Shown: positions 11,534 through 24,506, numbered from the stretch's first letter. The stretch is 64,000 nt of DNA from Sanderia malayensis (GCA_013076295.1 RQOL01000872.1:108259-172258), one strand, 5' to 3'. Numbers and translations: made by a program. The notes: generated by a model from the letters alone, not told the origin.

Positions 11534-11761
11534 TCTACGAAAGCAAACAGTTATTTAAAAGTATTCATCAACTATATAATGCTTAATGATAAAGAATATA
11601 AAAAAAGTAAACTTTGGTTCTTAGGTTTTCTCCAAAAAATAACGTAGGCAAAATTGTATAAAAAAATTCAGTAAAAATCTCGCAAGGCATGATTGGTGTT
11701 GTGAATTTAAGCAGCGGTTGTCGCAGTGTGGCCATAAACCATACCAGCATTTCATTGTTTA

Positions 11762-11769
11762 TGACGTCA
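11762..11769. promoter_or_regulatory. CRE-like palindrome upstream of gene X (unit 2)
   Basis: Same TGACGTCA site and same spacing to the TATA-like stretch and start codon as in unit 1. Confidence 0.5.
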
Positions 11770-11943
11770 AATAAATAATAATGTTGCTATAGATATATAA
11801 GATAAACAACCATCACAAATTCAGTTGCAATTTCGCAATTTCCAAAGTGCACACAGGAGAGACCCTATTCAATTTCAATCGCTAAACAATAAATTTTTCC
11901 ATTTATTTGGGATAAATTGAGCATCAAAAGTCGAAATTTGAAG

Positions 11944-14900
11944 ATGGAATACAGCATTCGAAAATCGATCGCTAAATTCAAAGCTTCGCTTGAAAAACCA
12001 TCACAATATTATGCCGAGGAGAAGGTAGGACTAATCAATTGATTAACAAACATTGGCACAAATTTTAAAGAACATTTCTCTGCACATGAACATTTGTACG
12101 AAATGAATGACCAAAAACTGGAGCATATTGTTCTCCGTTAACTTGTTGGAAAATACCGACCCACCTTCAACCTTTGCTGCGAAGAATTTCACGTTTTTCG
12201 GTAACTTTAAAGTCTTATAAGAAAAAAAGAGATTGCTTTTTGCTAAAACACGGAAACGTTTCTTAAAACTTGCACAGAAATAACGAAATAGCTTGTATTT
12301 ATATTGTTAAGTAGCGTACTGACCAAACACAAACCAGAACTTTAATATGTAGAAGTATTTATTGGTAGAAATAATTTCATAAAAATATGGAAAACGATAT
12401 GCGCCATTATTAATTAGCTATTGTTGCTAAGACACATCACTAGGTTCTGCGCTATCCCAAAGTGCTTAGGCAAGCTAGCGTAACACCCAGATTAACAAAA
12501 TCAATTTGACTTATTTGCAATCATTTGTAATCATTAAGCCTAAATTATAGTACTTTTCATTTAACTTAACGAATTGATCATTATCGTGTTATTATGAGTC
12601 ATTATTATCACTAATATTCATTTTTAACTTTGATTATTAGCTTTACTATCTGGAACGAACTAATGGCAATAAGATTTGGAGAATGTTTAACAGCTTATTG
12701 CTTAATATAGGTAACATATAACTCTATATAACACGTCACTCAGCTTAACAAGTAAACGTGCTTATTGCAGAAGCTAGTTCTACACTTGCATCAGTTGAAC
12801 AGAAATAAATATATACATAAGCATTGTTTCTCTAGATTGCCTCTATAGTAGATTGGCTGATCTGACAGAAGTCAGAGATGATCAGCAGGGCAACATGAAG
12901 AAAATGCAAATGCCTACTTATCGAAAGTTTGCATTCAATAAGGTACATTATATTTCATATTTTCATGGCTCCAGTTACTTTTATAGTTCCTTTTATTTCT
13001 CTTGCATCCAGTTTAAGTGCTTGATATAACTCTTACTCTAAAACAGATCAAAGATCATGTAATGAGATCTTAGAGCACCATGCAGACTTTATTCAATGGT
13101 AAGATGATGAACTCAAGTTAATTCCAATGCACAATAAAAATAATCTATAATTACAAATCTGTCATCTGGTTTGACATTAAACAACCTGTAGATCTTATGT
13201 ACAACTATTTCCCATTTATAGATTGCAAGCTACCATATGAGTGTCCGGAACAAGATTCTGACCTGGCAGCATATGTCAAAAGGATCATGAAAACTTGGGA
13301 CAGGTTCTTTTATGGAATAACATTGATGGTAGGCATTTCTTCACTATTTTTAATGCATGTTAACAAGAAGGCGAATGATGTGAAAGTATCTAGGGCTATG
13401 TTCAGTATCAAAGCAATACAAATTATCTATTTTAGTCACAAGATGATGTCGAAAGACTGGCAGAAGACATCAAAATATTCCATAGAAACTCGTATTTTAA
13501 TACGAGAACATGCTCTAAAAACTACTGGAGATAAGAGATGATCTGACCGAGGTAATTGCTTCCTGCAAAACAAGAACATACAAGGAAGCACAAGCATGCT
13601 ACGACAGAACATCTCACCTATTCAGAATGGAAAGCCTAAAATTTGAGGAAGAATACTTAAATGATTCAGAAGACAGCCTTGCATGTCTGCAGAAAAACAA
13701 CAACAAGCGAAAAGAAAAGAAATCAAAGAAACCAGAAAAGAAGAGGTGTCCGCCAACAAAGCTATCTTCTATGGCAGAAAACAAAGAAGATACATGTTCT
13801 TCGTCTGGCAATGCTAATGTGCATTCAGCACAGGTGAGAAAAATAACTCTTGCTGAATACTTGTCGAGAAAAAGAAGCGATTCTCAATGCCAGTCATCAA
13901 AACAAATGACAAGTATTGAGAATGCAAAAGTCGAAGAAGCTAAGCAATTAGTTGAACCTGAAGCTGAGATGCCAGAAGATTATCAAAGGTTGACAATGAA
14001 TCACAAGGCACCACAGTCGATGAAAAGATCAATTTCTTTGGTGTACAAAGAATATAGGCAAGGCAGCTTGAAGAAAAGAGTTGCTTATCAACAGCATCGA
14101 GCAGAAGCAAAAAGAATTAAGTTATCGCCCGATCAAGAAGAAGAAATGCAAAGGAAAAGAGTGGCAGAAGAGTTCAATACCAACACAAAAAAGATCATGG
14201 AAATCTATTTGTCAAAAAAGAAAAATGAAGCAAAAAGCAAAATCCCAGTTTCAGAATACAGAAGGGATAAGGATCTTGAAATTCAATTTGGAAAACAACG
14301 GAAAGCTGAGAATGACAACGCAACACTTACGTTTAGAAAGCCAGCCCTCCAAAGCCAACTAAATTAGGAGCCATCAATTGCAAGGAAATGCTGCTGCAAA
14401 GACAAAGGAGACTGCATCATTAATTCCAATTCCAAAAAGACAGGGCTTGGTGCAGGACAATGCTAACGATGCAAAAAAGGTTGCAGTAGACACAGGATAC
14501 TTTGGAACAACCAAAAGAATGTCACAAGATGTGACATTTGGCACTGGCTTTATCCGTTGCTATGTCAGTAAATTAAGGATGGCTGATCAAGCAAATAATA
14601 AGCGATTTAAAACTGCTGCTACATCGACCAAAAGAGCTGTTCCAGCCATTATCTCACAATCAGCCAGGCCAAAATTCAGCAGTAATACTTGTAGAACAGC
14701 AAGGCCTGTGGTTACGAAAGAACACAATGAAAGCGTGGCAAGCATAAACAAGGAAGGAATGCCAAGCAGTGTCATTCCAGCGACCAACCAAGCGATAAAA
14801 ATCGTATCTAAAGTTTCCCTACAAGACTCTAGAAAAAGAAAAAGAAGTGGAAAGGAGGAACAAGCTCAAATAAATGCCACCACACAACAAATTGCAATTG

Positions 14901-15091
14901 GCATTCCGCCATTGGCCAAAAGAGTCAAGTTATGCGAAGCTCATCAAAGCAACAGTGACGTGAAGAGATACGACTCCAACTGCAATGAATGCAAATCGAT
15001 CAGAAAGAAGAAGCTCGAGAACCTGGTCATTCAAAAGAAAGCCAAAGATGAAGCAAACAAAAAAATGCCTTTTTCTAAATTAAATCTATGA
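11944..15091 (+). pseudogene. Gene X copy 2: no transposon, several frameshifts
   Basis: Exons: 11944-12024, an unclear exon 2, 12836-12942, 13047-13098, 13222-13328 and 13436-15091. No hAT element is present, so this copy shows the empty site (GTAG-ACACAGGA-TACT at about 14490-14505). Compared with copy 3 it has lost two bases in exon 4, one in exon 5, one near 13515, and one each near 14345 and 14369. Most losses fall in runs of the same base. Either the copy is a pseudogene or these are base-calling errors. The protein is otherwise the same lysine-rich unknown, ending with the conserved CNECKSIRKKKLENLV block. Confidence 0.6.
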
Positions 15092-15507
15092 TGGAACTCA
15101 GGAGACAATGAAATGCAGCTCACAAACTGCTTCGTAAATTTAACTTTAAATTTATTTAATTACATATATAGATAATCATAGATATCCTAGGCAAATATTT
15201 TATAAGGCAACTCAATTTATGAGGTTATTTATCAGAATAGTAAATCACAACATTGACTTTTAATTGTCATAATTGATTGGCTATGAAATAAGGCAGACAT
15301 TGAACTGAACTGTGTGTTTATTTCTTATTGCAACTCTTTCATTAACAAATTACATAAAAGGAGAATAGCACTGCTTCAAAAGCAAGCAGCATTTGCTCCT
15401 GATGACACAGCGAAAATAGAAAGGATTGGAGAACAGAGAGATATTACAGCTGGAACATAAGGAAGAAGTTATAGTAAATGGAATCAAAGTCAACCACTCA
15501 GACTCAC

Positions 15508-17046
15508 CAGCTTCAATGCCAGTTTCTTCCTTAATTTCTCTTATCGCAGTATCACCTAAAGCAAAGATAACTGCAATAATACCAAAACAGCTCTTTTTAG
15601 CCCTGGGAGGGAGGCTTAATAGAGAGGGGGGCTTGACTCAAAATCTCAACTCAAAAGAAAAGCTTATTAGAGAAGGGAACATAACAAAAAGAGGGGCTTT
15701 TATGGCAACATATATAAAAATATTAGAAATATACACGTCATATGCAAAATCTTGGAAGAAATTGTTATCAGATATTTATATTTTACATGATATAAGTCAA
15801 GATCTACATCTACCAATTACTGTCATCCTCCTAAATAAAGATTCTGACAGGGGTGAAAGCCAGAATGGAGAGTAAGTGCTGGAAAAATTTGGAGAGTATG
15901 ATTGCCACTTTGAAAGTGGTGAGAGGTTTTGTGTGCAATCTTACAGAAGACAATTATAAAGAAAGATTCATGCTTACGGATATCTTCATGTGGTTCAGCA
16001 AAGCCACCTGGAAACTTCCATTTCTTCATCTGACATAACAAAAGTGTAATTAAATTTGTCTACAATATATGTAGGTTTAAGCTATGGCAGTTCAAGAAAT
16101 AAATGTCATTTCAGATATGAAACCAAATTATGTCAAAGAAAACTGGGATATGTTTAATAATATTACAGTAGAATACCTACTTTTCCTTTGTCTTGAACAA
16201 CAAGTGCTTCCTGTGTTTCTTCATTGAGTACCATGCCTTGAGCAAAAATGATTCAAAATTCAACCATTGGTTCAAAATAATTCACATATCTCAAGACTTC
16301 ATTTACAAACCTTGTCTATAAGTCTACTACCTTGCAAAAAGCAAAGCTAGTATAGATACAATTGCAACATTGCTATAAGATGATACTTGTCAGCACCTGT
16401 CAGTTCTTGTCAAATGACTTCGAATACCTACCTCATACACCAACAGTGTGAAAAGCATTTTTTGGAATTTTATTTTCTTCATCTTCTGGCAGCCATTTCG
16501 TCATCATTATGTAATAATTTATTGCATGATGGCAGCTGAAGCCTGACGAACTCTATCGCCCAAAGGTATTTTAATGGTATTTTCACAAATATTCCTCTCA
16601 TTCCATCTGCCTTCCAGATAAATTGAGGTATTCTAGGAAGATGAAACAAAAATAAGCTGGAACAAAAATAAGACAAAGCAACAAATAAATACAGGAATGA
16701 ACGAATAATGCATAAATAGAATAGGAAATGAATTAGAGGAAAGGAAGAAATGAAAAAAGTTGCAAAAAAGAAATTATTTCACCTGATAAACTTCCAGCAA
16801 ATTCGTCTTTATCTTCATTTTCTGCAACAACTCCAAGATCTAGTATTAAACTTACTTATGCTACACTGGTCTCGAAAAGGCAACAAAATGTTCCGTTTGT
16901 AGGTGTGAAGGTCCTTTTCTTCTCACACGTACAATGACACTTTTTCATGGTTAAGGTAGATACCTCTGATATTCAAAATTGTAGTTGTAGCCATACAAGG
17001 ACGAAATACGGCAGCAATATCGCTGCAGCGGCCGTCTTGTTGACAT
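15508..17046 (-). pseudogene. NUDT6: NUDT6-like Nudix hydrolase copy a, unit 2 (exons upstream of gene X)
   Basis: Nudix hydrolases cleave nucleoside diphosphates linked to another group. Exons on the minus strand: 16964-17046 (ATG at 17046; basic MSTRRPLQRY start like a mitochondrial presequence), 16783-16839, 16432-16632, 16181-16236 (EALVVQDKGK), 15978-16029 (WKFPGGFAEPHEDI) and 15508-15555 (DTAIREIKEETGIEA). Together the last two give a complete Nudix box GX5EX7REUXEEXGU. The pre-Nudix exon matches NUDT6 in WKADG, IPLKY, GFSCHHA and KWLPED, but an 8-bp loss after WAIEF puts the second half out of frame. The carboxy-terminal exon lies across gene X at 11227-11533 and is decayed. This copy is probably not a full-length functional gene. 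Confidence 0.75.
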
Positions 17047-17700
17047 ATCCTGATATTCGATGCAATTGTCATCTTCCTTGCCAATGCAATATTCATCGTA
17101 ATAATCATGTTCATTGGCATCCACTACTGAAAGTAATTGTCATCTTCAATGTCAACCTCATATTCATCGTGATTTTCATCCTCATTGTTATCAAAATACT
17201 CGACGCAGTTTTCATCATCTTGCTCAATGCCATATTCATAGTGATATTAGTTTTCTTCATTGTCAGCTTCATTTTCGACGCAATTGTCACTTTCATTCTC
17301 AATGACATGTTCATCATAACATATGCATCCTCATTGCTGGCCACGTATTCAACGCAGTTGTCATCTTCAATGTCAATCTCATACTCCTCGTAATATTCAT
17401 CTTCATTGTCGTCCACAGATTCGACGCAGTTATTAGCTTCATTGTTAACGTCAATCTCATTGTTCATCTTCATTGTCATCCAGAAACTCGACCCAGTTGT
17501 CACTTTCCTTCTCAATGACATATTCATCGTAATATTCAGCTTCATTATCTTCCTCAATGTCATATTCATCGCATCATTTTTCTCTTCAATGTCAGCCTCA
17601 ATTTAAACGCAATTGTTACTTTCATTCTTGATGACATATTCATTGTAATATTCATCTTCATTGTTAGCAACATCTCGGCGCAGTTGTTATCTTCATTCTC
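17047..17700 (-). repeat. 72-bp minisatellite encoding acidic 24-residue repeats (unit 2)
   Basis: Degenerate tandem units of about 72 bp read on the minus strand as variants of EYVDDNEDEYYDEYEID. Frame is lost several times within the array. It abuts the NUDT6-a start codon. The hydrophobic plus-strand ORFs over it are shadows. One base is missing at about 17124 relative to units 3 and 4, which breaks the frame leading into the NUDT6-a ATG. Confidence 0.8.
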
Positions 17701-18800
17701 GTTCTCATCTTCATCTTCATTTTTCTTCGTTATATTGGTTAACTTCACGATCTTGAAACTACTCTCCAAGCAATCTCATATACTCCTCCAATTCTTGCAT
17801 GCTTATTCTTTCGCTTGTTGGGTCTTGATGCATCTTTTATTCTGTCACCCATTTTTTCGTAATCCATCCCACCCACTTCTCATCATCGTTTTATAATTCG
17901 GAAATGAGTTTACTTTCCTCTTTCGATTGTCATCCCCAAAGTCTCCTCTAATTGAACCATTGTTTAAACATTTGCGTTGGAACCTCTGATGAATGTCCAT
18001 TGTCATTTGGTTCTCATCAAAGTTGAACATCTAACAGATACAATCATGAATAATAATTTTTTGTGTTTACTTTTGAATGATTCTAACTGCTTTTACTTAA
18101 ATTGTAAGTGATGTTATTTGCAAAAATTATATGTGGCCTGTAATCACTTGAAATGTGGAATGTGTCGTATACGAGGCTGCTAATGTCATGGCAACATCAC
18201 CTATCCTTCACTCTCTCCGCCATTTTGTTAATGTTATCATTTTTGGATCAAAGTTTTGCCTAACCTTACTTGTTTTATGACAACATTTGAAGAAAGTGAA
18301 ACAAAATCTATTTTTTGAACAAAGTCTTTTTTGAATGAAAATTTGTGACCATAATTCGAAATTTAGGACAGTAAAATGAGTTTAAAAAATCTTTGAATTT
18401 TTTGCCGAAGAATCGCTAATTTTTCAAATTTCGAATGACTTGTCTCATGAATGGAGACGCATAGTTCAGAACTTCCAGTAAAATTTATTTAAAATGTTAT
18501 TGGAAAAGTCTGTAGTGCTCTTGTATTGTATATTTCCAGAAAGAGATATCTAATGAAGACTGGGTGCAGGCCAGGTGAAAATTCAAGTATATAAAAATAA
18601 ACGGAATTTAGTATTGCCCACACTGATTTATAAATATACTTATTAGTCTTTGCTAACCTTCAAAACATGTCACTTAAAGATTATTCAGATATAGACACTT
18701 CTCATTGCGGAGGGATAAAAATGGTTTGGTGAAATTGTGTCAGCAGCGAATATATTAGATTAGCTGATTTTCAGGCTCAAAATTGAAATTTATTATTCGA
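17701..18800. other. Region with a weak minus-strand exon candidate (17845-18030)
   Basis: A minus-strand ORF starting MFNFDENQMTMDIHQRF and including DDNRKRKVNS is conserved in all three full units but is short and matches nothing I know. A following 24-codon frame (ERISMQELEEYMRLLGE) also looks protein-like. The remainder shows no gene. Confidence 0.3.
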
Positions 18801-18808
18801 AGACATAC

Positions 18809-18972
18809 CTGGTTGCTCTCTATCGACATGAAATCTTTCAAAAATTCCGTTTGAGCTGATTGGCTTTGTTGAAATTGTAGCAATTGAACGTAAATTTTCT
18901 CGCGAAATGGAAGCAAGCTATCGCAAGTTGACAATTCTTCGATTGAATTAAAGTCCACGAAATATTCAGCCT
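18809..18972 (-). CDS. Exon-like ORF, AEYFVDF family, first copy (unit 2)
   Basis: The frame AEYFVDFNSIEELSTCDS continues to a GTATGT donor at 18803-18808. A diverged second copy lies 1.3 kb further on at 20149-20325, and both recur in units 3 and 4. It is followed upstream (on the minus strand) by TGACGTAA. It may be a first coding exon of an unknown gene; no partner exon was identified. Confidence 0.35.
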
Positions 18973-19289
18973 AACGTCTTTTATAAACAATGTTGCGCTT
19001 TGTTATTACGATTGTGACGTAATCTTAATTAGGTGGTAACAGGGTGCTCAGTTAGGGTCACAGAGGAAAAAGAATAAATTTGAATGCTCTAAAGTTGTTG
19101 TTTTTAAGAAAAATCTTGTTTCCTTGAGCTTGATTTCTGACTTTTGAATAATTAAAGAGCTACATCTTGGCCGTTGTTCATTATCAATTCTCATTCATTT
19201 TTGGCAGAAATGGCAATCTCAACTGAGCAGTTAAGTGAAGGTATCCCCCCAAAATATTTCAACTACTTTTGAAAACCAGTGTGTTTTTC

Positions 19290-19560
19290 TTATTTATTCG
19301 AGCTCATATTTTTGCCAGTGCTTTGAAAGAAACCCTCAACTAAGGGAGACCCCTTGTTGGGATCTAATGAAGGCACTCCAGCCTCGTGCAACAAAGATTT
19401 TTTAATTTGATGCTGATAAGAAAGCCTTTCCAAATTGAAAAAATCAATAAGAAGTAATATGTAGCAAAAGTTATCCACTTGTCTTTTATTACTTTTCTGT
19501 TTTTAAATAAGAAACCTCCGTGCTGCAAAGTATACGCAAATCAACACGTGTTAACCACTG
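19290..19560 (-). other. Exon-like ORF of unknown nature (unit 2)
   Basis: The minus-strand frame with LLHEAGVPSLDPNKG is conserved in units 2 and 3 (41512-41769) but cut by a deletion in unit 4. No family is recognised. It may be non-coding. Confidence 0.2.
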
Positions 19561-20148
19561 CCATGAACTGGAATGCCAGGTAACAGAAAAACATTTTAAA
19601 AAGACTATAATACATTGAATATTTTTACAAATTTTATCTCAACATTTTTCGGCGCTTTATATCATTGCACTGCTATGAGTGTTGTCAGATAAAGGCTGCT
19701 AATGTCATGTTAACTTCGCCAACCATTACCTCCTTTCTCCTCCCTCCCCCTTGGGAGATGGGCTAATTTCGGCCATTTTTTCAATTAGATAATCTTCAAA
19801 TGAAATGTTTTGATTGAACTAATTCTATGAGAGATGCCGGAGGATTGGTAAGCATTTTAACTTTTTGACTTGCCTTGAAGAAAACATTGTAGGTATGCTT
19901 CAATATTCACGAATAAAGCATTATACAAAATTTAATGTCTTTTTTGAGCTTCCTCGTGACGAACTAATTTTCAAATGTCTAGTGACAATAACTTGCAATA
20001 AGCATGCAGCTCTTTCTTAGTATTTTTTCTGTTGTATATGTTCAAAAATTGAATCTTTTTCATCAAACGGGAAAGAAAACGGCAAACTTATCGAAGTTTA
20101 TACAGGACTTTCCGGTTCAAAATTGAAATTTATTATTCGAAGACATAC

Positions 20149-20325
20149 CTGGTTGCTCTCCATCGATATAAAAATCCTTGAAGATCTCCGTTTGAGCTGA
20201 TTCGGCTTGTTGAATATCCAGCAATTGAAGGTAAATGTTCTCACAAAATGGAAACCAGCTATCGCAAGTTGTTAATGCTTGCAATAAGCTGAAGTCCACG
20301 AAATATTCAGCCTTACAACGCTTTT
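20149..20325 (-). pseudogene. Exon-like ORF, AEYFVDF family, second copy (unit 2)
   Basis: It is homologous to 18809-18972 with the same donor site, but has one extra base before the donor, which shifts the exit frame. A TGACGTAA-like motif again lies just upstream. This is a local exon duplication inside the unit. Confidence 0.35.
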
Positions 20326-21891
20326 CATAAACAATGTTGCTCTTTGTGTTTACGATTGTGACGTAAGATTAACTTGGGTGGGAGGTAGACAGTTGCACGA
20401 TTGAATGGTTCATGAGCAGTGATTGATGAGCAACAGCAGCTAAATAACAACAATGATATAATGGTAATATCTGCTTGCAAATTAAATAATGAATATCCCA
20501 GAAATTGATTGTTGCTTTTTAATTCTTTTAGATTCCAAATGTAAGTTTACGATAAAAATTAAGCGTAACAATCAAAATGCATAGAATAGGGCTATTTCTA
20601 TGATGCAATATTTTATTTAGTAATCAATAGAGTAACTGGTTTTATTCTCAAATTATTTTATTGCATCAATATGGTTACAACGCAACTTAGATATATACTC
20701 TTTCTATGATAATGAGAATGGCCTACAGATGCAAAAACGGAAATAGTATAATTTAAAATTAACTGTCACACAAAGACAATTAAGAAATCAACACTATTAA
20801 TGCTATCTTGACGGGTATAGCTCTAAACAACAGACATACAGTTTTCATTTTATTTGCAATGCAAAAGATACCTTCATGTAGCATGGCGCTTTTTTTACAC
20901 CGCCTTTACAACTGCTTTGGTGCTTAATGCAAAAATCTTCTTTGTAATTCTTGAATCCAATTCATCAGTGTTCAAATAATTCTCTACGTTTTTGTGACCA
21001 GGTAGTTGTAGAAATTTAATAGGCTGTTTTGTTTTCTCTGTTGTTCTAAGCAAAAGTATCACCCTGAAAGGTTCTTAAGACATTGGTTTTTGTGTGCGGG
21101 TGTTCACTGTAAATAACCTTAGCTGTTGGTAAGTAGCAGACGATGGACTCCTCAATGTTTGATCGTAGAGTACTTGAATCTTTCCCCATGCATAAATGGT
21201 TGACGACGGAAAGAAACTAGTCTCTGCTTGCCGCTGATTTCAAAAACATGCTTCAACCATCTGATGGCATTGGTACAAAAGAACCCAAACGGCATCTGCT
21301 GGGCATTGGATTTTGAAAAACTTGCCAAGAGTAGCACGTGGTTCTGAAATGCAGCTCACGTGTTCAGATGTAAGGATCGTTGATGGAAGCCTGCAAGAAA
21401 TTCAATGGAAATCTAGAGTTAGTATAATGAAGATTGTAAATAATAAAACTTTTGATCGTTTGTCCATCCTCTAAACATCCAAAGCTTAATTTTATTACAT
21501 CGTTTTGAGCTTGCTTTACGTTCTGATTGAAACCTTGAATTTAAATATGAATTTAATTGAATTGCTTTTTAGAAACGAGGCTGTAATAGCTGATTATGTT
21601 TGAGCAAGCATTACGCGTGAACCAAAATAAACACAGATGACGTCTTTTTTTTCCATTTCACATAAAAACCTGCTTTGCGTGTAACTTGCATCCATTTGCT
21701 GCACTATCATTGCTTGCATGTACGTCTAGATTTGTGTCTTGACTTGATATCTTTTACTTTTGACATTTCATGGTCTAATGCCGTTAGTGTCCTGTTTCTC
21801 TTTGCGCATGCGCCTTTTAAGTCAAAACAGTAGCCCCACGTGCGACAAGATAATCTTGATTTGGCCGGTCGATAAGAAACCTTTGTTTGTT
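20326..21891. other. Unrecognised stretch before U2 (unit 2)
   Basis: The only ORF is a 61-codon minus-strand frame (21152-21337), conserved in units 3 and 4 but unrecognised. The last 100 bases should hold the U2 promoter. Confidence 0.4.
21803..21813. promoter_or_regulatory. NRF1-like palindrome upstream of U2 (unit 2)
   Basis: TGCGCATGCGC lies 89 bp before the U2 start and is kept at the same spacing in units 3 and 4. It fits the NRF1 consensus; a role in U2 transcription is inference. Confidence 0.4.
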
Positions 21892-21948
21892 ATCGCTTCT
21901 CGGCCTTTTGGCTAAGATCAAGTGTAGTATCTGTTCATCTAACCATCA

Positions 21949-24348
21949 AAATACTTCTTTAGCCTTGAAAACTCCCGGCAGAGTGCCAAAACTATCCCCT
22001 CACTAAAGATAGAACATAAAATCGTACACTCGCCCTCAGAAATTCTCGAAGAATCCGCAAAATTCTATGAGAAACTGTACACGGCTGCGTCACCAGATCC
22101 AGCCGCACAGTCGTCTCTTCTATCTCTAATTAGTAAGCGCCTCACTTCAGAAGAAAAGGAGTCTTTAGAAAATCCATTAGATTTTGAATCTTGCCTTACT
22201 TCTTTGAATTCCATGAAAATGCACAAATCCCCTGGATTTGACGGCCTCCCCGCAGAATTCTACCAACATTTTTGGGCTTTATTAGGATCAGACCTTATTT
22301 ATTAGGATTAGGATCAGAATTATTCGCTTTTTTCCGGCCTTCTGCCTGAATCCATGCGTCTGGCGATGATCTCTCTCATCTTCAAGAAAGGCGACAAACA
22401 AGACCTCAAAAACTGGCGTCCAATTTCTCTTCTTAATGTCGACTACAAGATCGGTACAAAGACTCTTACCAACCGTCTCAAAGTGTTACTCTCTTCCGTT
22501 CTCAGCGAAGACCAAACATCTTCTGTTCCCGGCAGAAGTATATTCGATAATTTAATCCTTATCAGAGATTCTATATCTCTTGCAGAACAAAAAAATACTC
22601 CCTTGGCACTGATTAAAGTCGATCAAGAGAAAGCCTTTGATAGAGTAGACTGGAACTTTCTACATGAAGTCATGACTGCCATGAATTTTGGTCCTGCCTT
22701 TTTAGGTTTTGTTAAAACTCTATATAACCAGGTTTCTTCTTCCGTTCTAAACAATGGATTTTCTTCTCGACGATTTCTTCTTCATCGTGGGGTCCGCCAG
22801 GGTTGCCCACTATCCCCCCTTCTGTATTGCCTTGTAGCTGAAACACTAGGCAACGCCATCCGAAATAACAACAAGATAACTGGCTTTGCCCTTCCTGGCA
22901 CCCTTGCCACAGTCAAGATTAGTCAATTTGCTGACGATACCACACTTTTCGCAACTAATGAAGAGTCCATTAAAGAAGCCTTCTCTGCAGTCCACTTATT
23001 CGAACTAGGCTCAGGTTCTAAAGTTAATTTCAACAAAGGTAAATCTGAGGCCATTTGGTGTGGAAGATACAAAGGTTGCATTTCCAACTGTGTCCCCAGT
23101 TTACACTGGTCATTAGATTCTATAGAAATTTTAGGTGCCCCATTTGGATCACTTTCTTCAATCCGCAGTGCATTCGAAAAACGAGCCAACCAACTTGAGA
23201 AACGACTTAACTTATGGTCAAGTCGCGCTCTCTCCCTCTATGGCAAGGTTATGATCATCAACTCTCTCGGTCTCTCCGGTTTGATCTTTCTTTCTACAGT
23301 TTACATGATACCAAGTGACATCTTATCTCGCATCCATTCCATAATATTCAGCTTTCTGTGGTCTTCTAAAAATGAGCTAGTCAAGCGTGAAGTCATTTTT
23401 CTACCACGAAATAGTGGTGGTCTTGGATTGTTAAACTTACGATATAAGAGCCAAGCACTTCTTATTCGCTGTATCTCTGCAATTTGCAATCCTAGTGCCA
23501 CCCCAAAATGGATCTTTCTAGCTCGCTATTGGATTGGACGCAGTCTCTCCAAATATAGCTCCTCGTGGTCTTTCCTTAGAAGTAATACTATTCCCAATTC
23601 CCTTTACCGGCCTGCCCAATACGACACTTTGCTTTCCCTTGTAAACAAATACGGTTCAAACATTGTGGACATGTTCTCTACGGGTTACACCGTTAGCAGA
23701 ATGTATCAACTGATACTAACTTCGCTGCTGTTAGTGCCTCGCTCCGAAGAGCTTTGGGAGATAATCCTTTTCTCTCGTTCCATTCCGTGGAAGTCTGTGT
23801 GGTCTTCGACCCTCTACGGACTATCCTCGGGTTATGAGAATGACGTCGCATGGAAAATTACTCACCGCGTTCTCAAAACGCTATATCACCTCAAGTCATG
23901 GGGCTGTAAAACAGATGGACTCTGTAGACGCTGTAAAGATCCGGAGACTATCGAACATGTTTTTCTTGAATGCCCTGTTGCCATCGAAACTTGGATCAAC
24001 TTTAAGACCATTTTCCAATGTTTAACCAGTGACGCTTTTGACCTCAATTCTGAGATAGTTCTTCTGCGCATGCTTCCTTCTTATGTTATTAACAAGAACG
24101 CTCCTTTATTATTATACTTAATTAAACTTATTTGCTACCACTTATGGACTTCCAGATGTAAAATGGTATACGAACACAAACACTATAATAGTAAAGCCGT
24201 AATATACCGCATTCGTCAAGCTTTAAAAGAAAGGATAACAATAGCTTTTAACACAGCCTCCATTGACGGCGGCAAAACTCTTAGCAAATTCTTAGTAAAC
24301 AATATTTTAGCACATGTTGAAAATGACCAACTCCATTTGAATATATAA
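21949..24348 (+). pseudogene. LINE ORF2 fragment: reverse transcriptase, frame-broken
   Basis: This enzyme copies the LINE RNA into the nicked target. The frame begins inside the protein at KYFFSLENSRQ and is open to a TAG at 22303-22305. It then resumes in another frame at SLFSGLLPESM and runs from the ATG at 22354 for 664 codons. A local duplication of ATTAGGATCAGA (22281-22292 and 22307-22318) explains the break. Visible motifs from the ATG are WRPISLLN, PGRSIFDN, KAFDRVDW, RQGCPLSPLLY and the catalytic FADD at residues 192-195. Near the carboxy end is CRRC plus H and C, the usual terminal zinc knuckle. The amino-terminal endonuclease is absent, so this copy cannot move by itself. Confidence 0.9.
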
Positions 24349-24471
24349 TATATTTGTAAAATTAAAGGTTATACATATCCATGTTATTAACCCGATTTCC
24401 GTTGATTTAATGTATTCATGTAAGTAATCTGATTTTTGTATCTATCGCCCTTGCCATGTCTATGGAGGGCT

Positions 24472-24506
24472 GGAGGTGTACCTACTGCTTATCAGGGGGC
24501 ACCTCC
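24472..24506 (+). other. Hairpin in the LINE 3' untranslated region
   Basis: GGAGGTG and CACCTCC pair around a 21-base loop about 30 bases before the A run. Terminal hairpins help template recognition in several LINE groups; that use here is inference. Confidence 0.45.

Larger units (their letters stand above)
6870..11688. repeat. Tandem unit 1 (internally deleted)
   Basis: This is the shortest array unit. It aligns with the start of units 2-4 through gene X and the Nudix exon up to about 10965, then jumps to sequence matching 28214 onward. The NUDT6-a upstream exons, minisatellite, U2 gene and NUDT6-b are missing, a loss of about 12.5 kb relative to unit 2. Confidence 0.85.

Noticed and set aside
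15426..15875. Plus-strand 149-codon ORF (MENREILQLEHKEE) repeated in the units
   Set aside because: It runs antisense over the Nudix exon and intron of NUDT6-a; the minus strand has the recognised Nudix motif and splice sites.
17114..17606. Hydrophobic plus-strand ORFs over the minisatellite (IFIVIF-type repeats), resembling membrane proteins
   Set aside because: They are the opposite strand of the 72-bp acidic repeat and appear in several frames; an artefact of composition.
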